A stretch of 39,837 nt of DNA from Romboutsia weinsteinii (lineage in GTDB: Bacteria > Bacillota > Clostridia > Peptostreptococcales > Peptostreptococcaceae). Under the pieces are notes generated by a model. It was not told where the DNA came from and made no database searches. It saw only the letters and a program-made list of their open reading frames with translations. The DNA lies in contig NZ_NOJY02000029.1 of NCBI RefSeq assembly GCF_002250835.2, forward strand, positions 1-39,837. The letters are read 5' to 3'. Positions 24,423-34,665 of the stretch are shown piece by piece. Numbering within the stretch: position 1 is the first letter of the stretch; each line of letters starts with the position of its first letter. The position numbers and the translations under genes are program-made.

Positions 24423-27119
24423 CTAATCTAAAGCTAATGCTTTTTCACATTGGTGTATCTTTTCAACATTTATAGCACATACCTTAAGGTCAGGTACCTT
24501 GCTTATACTATCTAAGGTAGTATTTGTCAGATAATTTGCAGCTCCATCAGCAAAATGGAATGGCATAAAAAACACATTTTCATCAACTATATCTGTTATT
24601 TTTACAAATGTCTCAATTTGACCGCGTTTTGAAGAAACCTTTATTTTCTCATTATCTTCAAATCCAAGCTTCTTCGCTGTAATAGGATTAACTTCAATAT
24701 ATGAATGAGGAGACTTTTCATTTAGCCCTTCTACTCTACCAGTCATTGTTCTTGTATGATAATGATACAACACTCTACCATTTACCAGTGTATATGGATA
24801 ATCCTCATCAACATCTTCACAACTTAATACATAATCGCAAGGTACAAAACTTCCCTTTCCTTTAGAGAATTGTCCTTGATGAAGTATTTTAGTACCCTCA
24901 TGATCTGTTGTAGGACATGGCCATTGAAGAGATTTCTTTTCTAACCTTTTGTAATTAATACCTCCATATTGAGGTGTCAATTTTGCAATTTCATCCATTA
25001 TTTCACTTGGACTGCTGTATGTTTTTTCGTATCCAAGTAAGTTCATAATTTCCATCAATATTATCCAGTCCGGTTTAGCACTCCCTATTGGTTCTATAGC
25101 TTTTCTTACCATTTGAACTCTTCTATCTGTATTAGTAAATGTACCATCTTTTTCTGCAAATGATGCTGCTGGTAAAACTACATCTGCTAATCTAGCAGTT
25201 TCTGTCAAGAATATATCTTGCACTATTAGTAAATCTAATTTTTTCAAAGATTTTTCTACGTGAGCTATATCCGGATCTGATATCATTGGATTCTCACCCA
25301 TTATGTATAGTAGTTTTATTTTATTATCATTTATAGAGTTGATTATCTCTGGTGCTGTAAGTCCAATTTCCTTGGACAAAGTTGTATTCCATACTTTTTC
25401 AAACTTCTCCACTATAACTTCATCATTAACTTTTTGGTACCCTGTAAGTACATTAGGTAGAGCTCCCATATCACAAGCACCTTGAACATTATTTTGACCT
25501 CTAAGTGGGTTGACCCCACCAAATTCTTTACCTATATGTCCACATAAAAGAGCAAGATTTGATATGCTCATAACATTATGAGTACCTCTTGAGTGCTGTG
25601 TTATACCCATTGCGTAGTATATTGCCGAACTACTTGATTTAGCATATATTCTAGCCGCTTTTATTATATCCTCTCTTGAAACTCCACAAATCTTTGCTCC
25701 TTCTTCTGGTGTATAATCTTTTACTAATTTTTCCAGAGCTTCGTAATTTTCGGTTCTCTCTTTAATATAATCCATATCCTGTAAGTTTTCAGATATTATT
25801 ACATTCATCATTGTGTTAATTAATGCAACATTGGTACCTGGATTTATTTGTAAAAATACATCTGCTCTCTCTGCTAACTCAATTCGTCTTGGGTCTGCTA
25901 CTATTAATTTTGCACCTTTTCTCACAGCCTGCTTAATTTTAATTCCTATTACTGGATGATTTTCTGTTGTGTTAGATCCTATAACAAATATACTATCGGA
26001 GTCTGCTGTTTCTTCTATACTATTTGTCATAGCGCCACTTCCTAATGTAGTTGCAAGACCTGCAACTGTAGAGGAATGTCATAATCGTGCACAGTGATCA
26101 ACGTGATTGCTTCCAATTACTGCTCTCATCATTTTCTGGAATAAATAATTTTCTTCATTAGTACATCTTGCTGAAGATAATCCTGCCATAGATTCGCTTC
26201 CATATTCATGCTTTATATCATCATATTTGCTCTTTATGTAATCATAAGCTTCTTCCCATGTAGACTCTTCAAGTTCCCCATTTCGTCTTATAAGTGGCTT
26301 TTTTAATCTATCTTCGTGATTTATAAACTTATATCCAAATTTACCTTTTACACATAATAAGCCATCATTTACTTCATTATCTACAGGCTGACTTCCTACC
26401 ACTCTACCCTCTTTTGTCAGTAATTCAATCTGACATCCTACACCGCAGTATGAGCATGTAGTTTTAGTCTTCTTAGTATTGTGAAACTCTGAATTTTTCG
26501 GAACTAACGCTCCAACAGGACATACTGATACACAATTACCACAAGATACACAGTTTGAATCATTTAATTTGTCTTTAAAAAACGGTGCTATTTCTGTAGT
26601 ATGACCTCTGTCAACAGGACTTATAGCACCAACTTCCTGTAGCTCTTCACATACTCTAACACATTTTTTACATAGTATACATTTATTTGGGTCGTAATAA
26701 TAGAATGGATTGCTCTCATCTATATCTAATTTTTTAGGTTGGTTTTCATAATCTGATTTAAAATGATTGGAATATAAGTTTGTATATTCTTGAAGCTTAC
26801 AAGTTCCTGTCCTCACACAAGTAGTACACTCAAGCGGATGATCAGATATCATAAGTTGTAGTATATCAGCTCTCGCTTGCAATACTTTTTTACTATGAGT
26901 GTAAATTCTCATACCTTCTCTTACTATTGTTGCACATCCAACTTCCAAATTTCTTGATCCTTCAATTTCTACCAAGCACATTCTACACAGACCACTCGGA
27001 TTCAACCTTTCATCATTACAGAAGTTAGGTAGCTCTATTCCTATACTTTTACAAACTTTAAAAATCGTCGTCCCCTTTTCAGCCTTAACTTCCTTATTAT
27101 TAATTTTAATATTAACCAA
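24423..27119 (-). CDS. fdhF: Selenocysteine formate dehydrogenase, catalytic subunit
   Basis: One 898-residue selenoprotein read through an in-frame TGA at 26079-26081 (residue 347, Sec), in the context HCARL-U-HSSTVAGLATT, exactly where FDH enzymes carry selenocysteine. N-terminal 2Fe-2S domain (Cys about 34, 45, 48, 62), a NuoG-type H/C3 cluster site (98-107), two 4Fe-4S motifs (CILCKKC near 147 and CVSCGNC near 190), the FDH 4Fe-4S site (CSYCGVGC near 222, DGLLC near 250), then the molybdopterin-binding domains to the C-terminus. It oxidises formate or reduces CO2. The start is a TTG at 27119 with GAGGGG. fdhD follows. No hydrogenase or NADH subunits are in the window, so the electron partner is open; the iron-sulfur-rich N-terminus suggests ferredoxin or a separate complex. 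Confidence 0.95.
26050..26081 (-). promoter_or_regulatory. SECIS element and Sec codon of fdhF
   Basis: On minus, TGA is followed after 12 bases by GTTGCA-GGTCT-TGCAAC, a perfect 6-bp stem with a GGTCT loop. The loop begins 19 bases after the TGA, as needed for SelB, and closely resembles the E. coli fdhF element with its GGUCU loop. Confidence 0.93.
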
Positions 27120-27261
27120 TACTTTCCCCTCACTTTAAGACAAATTTTGATCTTATTTTATATTTTCAATTTATGTTATTATTTTCCTTCTTATTATATA
27201 TATTTAGTTATAAAATAGATTATTAGTACTCATATTAATATGTGTATTTATTATCTAATAA

Positions 27262-27301
27262 AAATAAGCACCTCAAAATACTTATTTTGAGATGCTTATT
27301 T
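27262..27301 (-). terminator. Terminator of degV
   Basis: AAATAAGCATCTCAAAA (minus) pairs with TTTTGAGGTGCTTATTT with one G-U type mismatch, followed by T-rich sequence, 5 bases past the degV stop. Confidence 0.85.
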
Positions 27302-27305
27302 CTTA

Positions 27306-28148
27306 TTATAATACACCAACTAAAATTGCTCCTTTTGATGTATATGTTCCCATAACTGATCCAACTTCACTAATTACTACATTTTTAAACTTATTCTTCT
27401 CTTCTATTAATGCCTTAACCTTTAAAGCTTTTTCTAAGCAATTTGCATGACCTATTGCTAAAGTTCTTTCTTCTGCGTTAGTAACCTTTGTACTTATCTT
27501 ATCTATAACCTTCTTTAAACTATTAACTTCTCCTCTTGCCTTATCAATCGGCTTAACTACACCTTCAGTTATATGTATTATTACCTTAAAGTTTAGTGCA
27601 CCTATTATTTTACCTGCTATCGGATTTATTCTTCCACCTTTTATAGCATTTTCTAAAGTTTCTAAAGATCCAAAAAATACAACTTCATCTTTTAGGCGTT
27701 CTACTTCCTTAACTATTTCATCTATAGATTTCCCTTCTTGAATTAATTCTGCAGCTTTTATTACTAATAATCCCGCACCTATAGATCCACTTTCTGTATC
27801 TATTACTTGGATATTTTTGCTTGGATTCTCACTTAAGTACATATCTTTTGCAAGCACTGCTGTTGAGTATGTAGCAGATAATTTAGATGTTAATGTCAAT
27901 GCTAACACATGCTCTTCTTCACAATCATATGCCGTCATAAATCTCTCAGGAGATGGACATGATGTTTTAGGAAGTTCTTTACTTTCACCCATTTTTTTAT
28001 AGAAAGTATCATTGTCTATATCTTCTCCAGATATAAAGTTTTCCTCTCCAAAAGACACATTAATTCCTATTATATCTATATTATATTTTTCAACTATTTC
28101 TTTGCTTAAATCACAAGAACTGTCTGTTATTAATTTTATTCTATTCAT
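27306..28148 (-). CDS. degV: DegV-family fatty-acid-binding protein
   Basis: DegV proteins bind a fatty acid and, as FakB, present it to a fatty-acid kinase for phospholipid synthesis. The N-terminal ITDSSCDLSKEIV, the TSCPSPERFM stretch near residue 62, and SGSIGAGLLV near 120 match the family; 280 residues is normal. The gene stands alone on minus, facing a divergent tetR, and a strong palindrome lies just past its promoter, so repression by that TetR is likely. Fatty acid binding is known for the family; the specific ligand is not. Confidence 0.92.
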   Translation of the reverse strand: MNRIKLITDSSCDLSKEIVEKYNIDIIGINVSFGEENFISGEDIDNDTFYKKMGESKELPKTSCPSPERFMTAYDCEEEHVLALTLTSKLSATYSTAVLAKDMYLSENPSKNIQVIDTESGSIGAGLLVIKAAELIQEGKSIDEIVKEVERLKDEVVFFGSLETLENAIKGGRINPIAGKIIGALNFKVIIHITEGVVKPIDKARGEVNSLKKVIDKISTKVTNAEERTLAIGHANCLEKALKVKALIEEKNKFKNVVISEVGSVMGTYTSKGAILVGVL

Positions 28149-28197
28149 TTTATGTTAACCTCACTTTTAAATTCATATAAATATCCCACCAATCAGC

Positions 28198-28211
28198 CGG
28201 TCGTACGACCG
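28198..28211. promoter_or_regulatory. GC-rich operator palindrome for the divergent TetR
   Basis: CGGTCGTACGACCG, a perfect 14-bp palindrome in otherwise AT-rich DNA, at about +7 to +20 of the predicted degV transcript. The layout fits repression of degV by the adjacent TetR protein. Confidence 0.65.
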
Positions 28212-28223
28212 ACTCTTATAATC

Positions 28224-28252
28224 ATTTTATATTCAATATGCAAAAAAGTCAA
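28224..28252 (-). promoter_or_regulatory. Promoter of degV
   Basis: TTGACT at 28247-28252, 17-base spacer, TAAAAT at 28224-28229, ending 12 bases before the operator palindrome. Confidence 0.65.
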
Positions 28253-28327
28253 CATTGTATATTACTACTTCAAATAAATCTATCTATATTTTATATGTCA
28301 GCTATAATTCAATGATTCCTCGCTTTA

Positions 28328-28356
28328 TTGACAATATTTTTTTCCAAGATTATAAT
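28328..28356 (+). promoter_or_regulatory. Consensus promoter of tetR
   Basis: TTGACA at 28328-28333, 17-base spacer, TATAAT at 28351-28356: a perfect consensus. An AT-only palindrome with 10-base arms (28353-28373) covers the -10 and start point and could be an autoregulatory site. Confidence 0.8.
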
Positions 28357-28403
28357 ATTAATAATTAATATTATTGATCGTTAATAATAGAAAGGTTGAT
28401 TAA

Positions 28404-28967
28404 ATGAAACCAAGTAATACTAATATGAAACAAACTATTCTGCTGGCTGCAACCAAGCTTATAACAGAAAATGGAATAAAAAATACTAGTCTTGCAGATA
28501 TTGCAAAAGCTGTAGGTATAAGTAAGGGAACTTTATATTACCATTATGCTTCTAAAGATGATATAATCTGCGAAATAGCAGATTCTCACTTAAAAATTAT
28601 TACTGGGGCTGTTTTAAACTGCGTCCAAAATGCTAATACAGAACACCCAAAAGATGAAATAATAAAATCTATTCTAGATAAAATTTCTGCAATAGAAGGT
28701 ACAGGAAGAGTTCATATGTATCTTATTTGCGAGGCTATAACAGCTAATGAGTCTTTGAGGGAACGAATTAAAATTCACTATATGGATTGGAGAACTACTC
28801 TTAAGGATGAGATTAAAAAGACCTTCCATGATGATGATGAATCATCTGATGCTCTTTCTTTTTTACTAGTATCAATAGTAGATGGTCTCGTTGTTCAAAG
28901 CCTATTAAAAACAGAAAAGATTCCTTTTGAAGAAATAGCAACGTTTTTAATTAATCATTGGTGTTAG
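28404..28967 (+). CDS. TetR/AcrR-family transcriptional repressor
   Basis: 187-residue regulator. The N-terminal TetR DNA-binding domain is clear: [16 protein letters not shown], then [20 protein letters not shown] (residues about 26-45) and [13 protein letters not shown]. The C-terminal half is the ligand-binding part, whose inducer cannot be read from the sequence. ATG at 28404 with AAAGG. It is transcribed from a perfect consensus promoter, divergent from degV, and followed by a rubredoxin gene. Fatty acid or acyl-CoA as signal would fit the degV neighbour but is a guess. Confidence 0.92.
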   Translation: MKPSNTNMKQTILLAATKLITENGIKNTSLADIAKAVGISKGTLYYHYASKDDIICEIADSHLKIITGAVLNCVQNANTEHPKDEIIKSILDKISAIEGTGRVHMYLICEAITANESLRERIKIHYMDWRTTLKDEIKKTFHDDDESSDALSFLLVSIVDGLVVQSLLKTEKIPFEEIATFLINHWC

Positions 28968-29034
28968 AAAAATAGTATTCATATATAATTCGTTTATAGA
29001 ATATATATTACAAACTTGTTATAGGGGGATGATT

Positions 29035-29196
29035 ATGCAAAAATATGTTTGTGATATATGTGGGTATATTTATGATCCACAAGAAGGTGATTTAGATAAT
29101 AATGTGATATCAGGTACTGAGTTTGAAGATATACCTGATGATTGGGTTTGTCCTTTATGTTCTGCTGGGAAAGATAATTTTTCTAAATTAGAATAA
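29035..29196 (+). CDS. Rubredoxin
   Basis: 53-residue electron carrier with one iron held by four cysteines in two C-x2-C-G/x loops: [12 protein letters not shown] (residues 4-15) and [11 protein letters not shown] (38-48). It also has the typical [11 protein letters not shown] stretch. ATG at 29035 with GGGGG six bases before. It lies 67 bases after tetR and ends before a strong bidirectional terminator, so it can be co-transcribed with tetR. In anaerobes rubredoxins serve oxygen and peroxide reductases; no partner is adjacent. Confidence 0.95.
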   Translation: MQKYVCDICGYIYDPQEGDLDNNVISGTEFEDIPDDWVCPLCSAGKDNFSKLE

Positions 29197-29230
29197 TACA
29201 TTATTTACATTAACTAATAATTATTATGTA

Positions 29231-29270
29231 TATAAAAAAAGATTAGCCAATTGGCTAATCTTTTTTTATA
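29231..29270. terminator. Perfect bidirectional terminator between rubredoxin and the second abgT
   Basis: A 40-base perfect palindrome (arms 29231-29250 and 29251-29270, core GATTAGCCAATTGGCTAATC) flanked by seven A and seven T; it can end both converging units. Confidence 0.9.
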
Positions 29271-29278
29271 TTTATATT

Positions 29279-30982
29279 TTATACAAAGAAGAATTGTCCT
29301 GGTCCTATTGGAGCTCCTATTAAAGCCCAAATTATAGCAAATATAGTCCATCCAATTAGGAATGCAACTGATACTGGCATCATTGTTGATATTAAGTTAC
29401 CAACACCAAAGTCTTTTTTATATTTTTGTCCAAATATTACTATAACACCTAAGTAGTTCATAAGTGGTGATATTACGTTTGTAGCAGAGTCACCTATACG
29501 GTATATTAACTGTACCCCTGCTGGAGAGAATCCTGCTACCATTAATATTGGTACGAATATTGGTGCAAGTAATCCCCACTTTGAAGAAGCTCCACCCATA
29601 AATAAGTTTACGAATGCAGTTAAGAATATGAATGCTACCATTAATACTATAGTCCATACCTTACTATCTGTAGGTATCATAGATACTAAGTCAGCTCCTA
29701 AAGAAGCAACTAATACACCTAAGTGTGAATCATTAAAGTAATTTAAGAACTGTGCTACGAAGAATAGTATAACTATTATTGGAGCCATATCTGCCATTGC
29801 TTTAACCATTGCTGGAACTATGTCTTGAGCCTTAGCAAACTTTCCTGATTTAAATCCATAAAGTAACCCACTAGCTCCAAAGATTACAAACATTAACATC
29901 ATTATCATGTCACCTTTGAAGAATATAGAGTTTAAGAATCCATCTGCAGCAGTTAATACAGCATTTCCATCTGCATCAGTTCCCCATATACCAACTGTAG
30001 TTGATAAATCACCAACTAATGGTATAGTGTTATTTTTATCTATTGGTAATGCAGTTAAAACTATAATACCTATTATAACTAGCATTATTTTATTTGTAAA
30101 TTTGAAAGCATTTAATTCTTTTTGTGTTGTTTCATGTTCTGGTTCTATGTTTGCTTCTTTTTTATTGTATTTACCAAGTCTTGGTTCAACAAATTTATCT
30201 ATAACTAATGTACCTACTATCATGATTATTGCTGTTGAAGCCATCATGAAGAACCAGTTACTAGTTACTGATAAAGTAGATGCTAAGTTTGTTCCTGCAA
30301 GTGCATCTCCAGTTTCAGCTGCTGCTTGTGTAAATGGTAATAATAAAGCATCAGTTGAACTTACAAAAAGGTTTGCACTAAATCCACCTGAAACTCCGGC
30401 AAATCCTGCTGCAAGACCTGCAATAGGGTTTCTACCTAATGTATAGTACATTAATGCTGCTAGCGGTATAAGTACAACATATCCAGCATCTGAAGCCATG
30501 TTTGACATAACCCCTAAGAATATAACAACTGGTGTTACAAGTTTCATAGGTGTTGCTTTAACAATACTCTTCATTGCTATTGATAAGTATCCACTTTGTT
30601 CCATAAGACCGATTGCTAACATTATTATTAATATTGTACCTATTGCGTACATATTCATAAAGTTAGCTATAGCAGTTCCTACTACATAAGAAAGACCATT
30701 TGAATATCTCTCTGCTACTGTTGTTCCCGTTGCCCCTACTTTTAATACCTCTATAGGTTCTTGCCCTAATAAGTTGTTTATTGGGAATTCCCCTAATGGC
30801 GTCTTTGCTACTACTCCAAAACTACCTAGTACTGCTGATGCTAGTAATACAAATATAGCTATGTATATAAACATTAGCACTGGATGTGGAAGCTTATTTC
30901 CTAATTTCTCTATCCCATCCATAAACCCTTGAAGTTTAGACTTTTTTGCTTGTGTGTCTTTATTCTTCATACTTAAATCCAT
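29279..30982 (-). CDS. abgT: AbgT-family transporter (second copy)
   Basis: Second AbgT family membrane protein, 567 residues, about 50 longer than the copy at 2714-4261, mainly from an extra loop with DADGNAVLTAADG near residue 340. Shared blocks: KLPHPVLMFIYI near residue 33, SNMASDAGYVVLIPLAA near 160, GASSKWGLLAPIFVP near 466 and RIGDSATNVISPLMNY near 495. ATG at 30982 with GGAGGAG. Unlike the first copy it has no hydrolase neighbour and stands alone, which suggests a different substrate or an export role. Its upstream region is long and has no clear switch. Confidence 0.9.
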   Translation of the reverse strand: MDLSMKNKDTQAKKSKLQGFMDGIEKLGNKLPHPVLMFIYIAIFVLLASAVLGSFGVVAKTPLGEFPINNLLGQEPIEVLKVGATGTTVAERYSNGLSYVVGTAIANFMNMYAIGTILIIMLAIGLMEQSGYLSIAMKSIVKATPMKLVTPVVIFLGVMSNMASDAGYVVLIPLAALMYYTLGRNPIAGLAAGFAGVSGGFSANLFVSSTDALLLPFTQAAAETGDALAGTNLASTLSVTSNWFFMMASTAIIMIVGTLVIDKFVEPRLGKYNKKEANIEPEHETTQKELNAFKFTNKIMLVIIGIIVLTALPIDKNNTIPLVGDLSTTVGIWGTDADGNAVLTAADGFLNSIFFKGDMIMMLMFVIFGASGLLYGFKSGKFAKAQDIVPAMVKAMADMAPIIVILFFVAQFLNYFNDSHLGVLVASLGADLVSMIPTDSKVWTIVLMVAFIFLTAFVNLFMGGASSKWGLLAPIFVPILMVAGFSPAGVQLIYRIGDSATNVISPLMNYLGVIVIFGQKYKKDFGVGNLISTMMPVSVAFLIGWTIFAIIWALIGAPIGPGQFFFV

Positions 30983-31387
30983 ATTATTACTCCTCCATTA
31001 TGTAGATTTATGATATCTATTAGTAATTTTATCATATAACGACATAATTTTCATTCATTTTTCTCTATATTTCGATAGTTTCTTACTATTCACATGTACT
31101 TAAGAAAATCTGCTTATTTAATAAAGTTACCTTTGTAATGCACCTTATTAAATAAAGTATTTTTTCTACAGTATCGATTTAAAACATTTTCCTTTCGATT
31201 TTTATTTAAATTTTTAAAGTATTTCAGATAAATTAATTAATTATTTTAAATCTTAAATATTTTTATATTTTTCTGTTTTTTGATTTATTTTTAATCCACA
31301 CTTGCTATTTTATGTATAATCAATCAATTGCGTATCTTACTCGATAAATTCTAAATATAATTCTATTTAACTTTTACTTCAAATAAA
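30983..31387 (-). other. Long AT-rich upstream region of the second abgT
   Basis: About 400 bases without a supportable gene. The only structure I see is an inverted repeat with 11-base arms (TTATTTAATAA at 31114-31124 and its complement at 31145-31155, 20-base loop). No T-box, known riboswitch or clear promoter was recognised. Confidence 0.4.
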
Positions 31388-31447
31388 AAATCTCCTAGAT
31401 CCAAAGATTTTATTAATCCTTAACTTCTAGGAGATTTATTTTGATAT
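31388..31447 (-). terminator. Terminator of ileS
   Basis: AAATCTCCTAGA/TCTAGGAGATTT (31388-31399 with 31436-31447), 36-base loop, followed on minus by a T-run; overlaps the ileS stop region. Confidence 0.75.
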
Positions 31448-31448
31448 A

Positions 31449-34400
31449 TTATTTTCTTACAACCTTTATTCCAGTCATATGATCATTTAAGTTATGTTGC
31501 TCTAAAGAAGCATCTTCAACTCTATTTATTTCTAAAGCTAAAGTTTCAGTTTTGATGTAGTCTTCAAACGTAGCTATAGCTTCTGATATTTCATTATCTC
31601 CACAGAAATCTATTACTATATTATCTAATACATCAAATCCACTAGCTTTTCTTATTTGTTGTACTTTAGATATAAACTCTCTTGCATATCCTTCTGCTAT
31701 TAGCTCTGGAGTTAATGTAGTATCTAGTATAACGAATAAGTTATTTTCCATAGAAACATTAAATCCTTCTTTAGCTGATATGTTTATTAAAACGTGCTCT
31801 TTATTGAACTCGAATTCTTCTCCATCTATATCTACTGTTAAACTTTCTCCATTTTCTAACTTAGGAGCTACAACACTAGCATCTAACTTATTTAATGCTC
31901 CTGCGAAGAACTTCATTTTAGCACCTAATACTGGTCCTAATACTTTAAAGTTTGGCTTTAAGTTAAAGTTCATGTATTCACCTAAGTCTTTAGCAAATAC
32001 AACAGTCTTAACGTTAAGCTCTTCTTTTATTAAGTCTACTAAGTCACCTATTAAAGACTCATAGTTTCCATCTACAAATACTTCTTGTATTGGTTGACGT
32101 ACCTTTATTCTTGTAGCTTCTCTTGATGCTCTACCTAAAGTTACTAAGTTTTTAGCTAAGTCCATTTTTTCTTCTAATGAAGTATCTATTAAACTTTCAT
32201 TAGCCTTTGGATAAGAAGCTAAATGAACTGACTCTTCATTAGTTAAGTTTCTATATATCTCTTCTGACATATAAGGAGCAAATGGAGCTATCATCTTACA
32301 AAGCTCTGTTAATATTTCATAAGTTGTGTTATAAACAGCTTTTTTATCTTCATTTAATTCAGTTGCCCAGAATCTTCTTCTTGAACGTCTGATATACCAG
32401 TTAGATAAATCATCATTTATAAATGCTTGTATTCTTCTTATTGTTTTATTTACTTCAAATATTTCTAAGTTTTCTTCTACTTCTTTCTTTAAGTTGTTAA
32501 ACTTAGATAATATCCATCTATCTAGTTCTGGTCTATCTTTATATTCAACAAAGAAGTCAGTTGGATTTATACCATCCATGTTTGCATATAATGTGAAGAA
32601 GTTATATACGTTTTTCATAGTTCCTAGGAACTTACTTTGAACTTCTTTTAATCCTTCTTCATCAAATCTTATTGGAGTCCATGGTGGAGATACGTATAAT
32701 AAGTACCATCTTAGGGCATCTGCTCCATATTTATCGAATAATTCGAATGGATTTACAGTGTTTCCTCTAGACTTACTCATTTTTTTACCTTCTCTATCTA
32801 ATACAAGGTCGTTTACTAAAACTTTCTTGTATGGTGCTTTACCCATAACGAATGTAGATATAGCAAGTAATGAATAGAACCATCCTCTAGTTTGATCTAT
32901 ACCTTCACAGATATAATCTGCTGGGAATAATTGTTCGAAGTTCTCTTTATTTTCAAATGGATAATGATGTTGAGCAAATGGCATTGCACCACTATCAAAC
33001 CAACAGTCTATAACTTCTGTAACTCTTGTCATTTTATCTCCACAACAGTCACATTTTAAATGTATATCATCAACGTATGGTCTATGAAGTTCTACTGTTT
33101 CTGGATCTACATTTTCTATAGCTTTCTCAGCAAGTTCTGCTCTTGAACCTACAGATTGTTTATGTCCACATTCACATTTCCATATATTAAGCGGAGTTCC
33201 CCAGTATCTACTTCTAGATATTGCCCAGTCATTTAAGTTTTCTAACCAGTTACCAAATCTACCTTCTCCAACGAATTTTGGATACCATTCAACAGTCTTA
33301 TTATTAGCTATTAATTGATCTTTTAATCTAGTCATTTCTATATACCAACTTGGCTTAGCATAGTATAATAAAGGAGTTTGACATCTCCAACAGTGAGGGT
33401 AGTTATGAGCTACTTTTTCTTTTCCAAATAATTTATTTTCATGAGCTAACCATTTGATTATTTCAACGTCAACTCCATCTTCCATAACAAATTTACCTTC
33501 CCAAGGAGTAGTTGTAAATTTACCGGCTTCATCAACTGGTTGAAGTACTGGTAAACCATACTTTCTTCCTAAGTTGTAGTCATCTTCACCAAATGCTGGT
33601 GCAGTATGAACTATACCTGTACCATCTTCAGTTGTTACATAGTCTCCTAAAGTTACGAAAAATGCTTTTTTATCAGCTTCAACAAAAGGCATTAATTGCT
33701 CGTATTCTACATGCTCTAAATCTTTACCTTTCATTTCTTCTAATACTTCATAGTCTTCACCTAATACTTTGTTAGCTAAAGCCTTAGCTACATAGTATAC
33801 TTCATCATTTTGCTTAACTTTTAGGTAGTCAACTTCTGGTCCTACTGTTAATGCAACGTTTGAAGGTAATGTCCAAGGAGTAGTTGTCCATGCTAAGAAG
33901 AATTCATTAGCATCTTTTCTCTTGAACTTAGCTATTACAGTATTATTTTTTATTTCTTTGTATCCTTGTGCAACTTCATGTGAAGCAAGGCCTGTTCCAC
34001 ATCTTGGGCAGTAAGGAAGTATCTTATGTCCTTCATATATATAATTTTCTTTATTAAATTTATCTAATATCCACCAAACTGACTCTATATAATTATTGTC
34101 TAAAGTTATATATGGATTATCTAAATCTGTTTCATAAGCCATTCTCTCTGTCATAGCTCTCCATTGCTTTTCGTAAGTGAAAACAGATTCTCTACATTTT
34201 TGGTTGAATTTATCTAAACCATAAGCTTCTATTTGTTGCTTATCAGATAAACCTAATTCCTTTTCAACTTGTATTTCAACTGGAAGACCATGAGTATCCC
34301 AACCAGCTTTTCTCTTTACTTGGTATCCATTCATCGTTTGATATCTACATACCCAGTCCTTTAATGTTCTAGCTACAACGTGATGTATTCCAGGGTTTCC

Positions 34401-34556
34401 ATTCGCTGTTGGAGGTCCTTCATAAAATACGAAACTTGGATCATTTTTACCTTTTTCTAAAGTTCTTTCTAGTATATCTATCTCATTCCAGTACTGAGAT
34501 ACTTCAGCTTCTGCTTGTTTTACAGAAGAGTCTACTAGTGGCTTAAATTTTGACAT
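31449..34556 (-). CDS. ileS: Isoleucyl-tRNA synthetase
   Basis: Class I synthetase charging tRNA-Ile, 1035 residues with an editing domain. HIGH-type motif in GPPTANGNPGIHHV (residues 46-59), KMSKS loop in REGKKMSKSRGN near residue 596, tryptophan-rich WTTTPWTLPSN editing region near 222, and zinc-type cysteine pairs in CECGHK and CDCCGD. The length and the HIGH form place it in the eukaryote-like (longer) IleS type found in many Clostridia, which in other bacteria can be less sensitive to mupirocin; this is family knowledge, not tested. ATG at 34556. Controlled by its own T-box. Confidence 0.95.
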   Translation of the reverse strand: MSKFKPLVDSSVKQAEAEVSQYWNEIDILERTLEKGKNDPSFVFYEGPPTANGNPGIHHVVARTLKDWVCRYQTMNGYQVKRKAGWDTHGLPVEIQVEKELGLSDKQQIEAYGLDKFNQKCRESVFTYEKQWRAMTERMAYETDLDNPYITLDNNYIESVWWILDKFNKENYIYEGHKILPYCPRCGTGLASHEVAQGYKEIKNNTVIAKFKRKDANEFFLAWTTTPWTLPSNVALTVGPEVDYLKVKQNDEVYYVAKALANKVLGEDYEVLEEMKGKDLEHVEYEQLMPFVEADKKAFFVTLGDYVTTEDGTGIVHTAPAFGEDDYNLGRKYGLPVLQPVDEAGKFTTTPWEGKFVMEDGVDVEIIKWLAHENKLFGKEKVAHNYPHCWRCQTPLLYYAKPSWYIEMTRLKDQLIANNKTVEWYPKFVGEGRFGNWLENLNDWAISRSRYWGTPLNIWKCECGHKQSVGSRAELAEKAIENVDPETVELHRPYVDDIHLKCDCCGDKMTRVTEVIDCWFDSGAMPFAQHHYPFENKENFEQLFPADYICEGIDQTRGWFYSLLAISTFVMGKAPYKKVLVNDLVLDREGKKMSKSRGNTVNPFELFDKYGADALRWYLLYVSPPWTPIRFDEEGLKEVQSKFLGTMKNVYNFFTLYANMDGINPTDFFVEYKDRPELDRWILSKFNNLKKEVEENLEIFEVNKTIRRIQAFINDDLSNWYIRRSRRRFWATELNEDKKAVYNTTYEILTELCKMIAPFAPYMSEEIYRNLTNEESVHLASYPKANESLIDTSLEEKMDLAKNLVTLGRASREATRIKVRQPIQEVFVDGNYESLIGDLVDLIKEELNVKTVVFAKDLGEYMNFNLKPNFKVLGPVLGAKMKFFAGALNKLDASVVAPKLENGESLTVDIDGEEFEFNKEHVLINISAKEGFNVSMENNLFVILDTTLTPELIAEGYAREFISKVQQIRKASGFDVLDNIVIDFCGDNEISEAIATFEDYIKTETLALEINRVEDASLEQHNLNDHMTGIKVVRK

Positions 34557-34665
34557 AGTATCACCCTTTCTTAAAATGTTTATTATAGTAATTAGATTGT
34601 TATCTAAATCAACTTTGAATATAACAAATCACTGTCTTTTTACTTAACAATTAAATTTTTGTATT

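Noticed and set aside
26031..26081. FDH reading frame broken by TGA, as in a pseudogene
   Set aside because: The stop sits at the known Sec position, the frame continues perfectly on both sides, and a SECIS hairpin follows.
27231..27242. CATATTAATATG palindrome upstream of fdhF as an operator
   Set aside because: Short, AT-only and about 110 bases from the start without a convincing promoter nearby; likely chance.
29907..30446. 179-codon plus-strand frame
   Set aside because: Antisense to the second abgT; the same reasoning applies.
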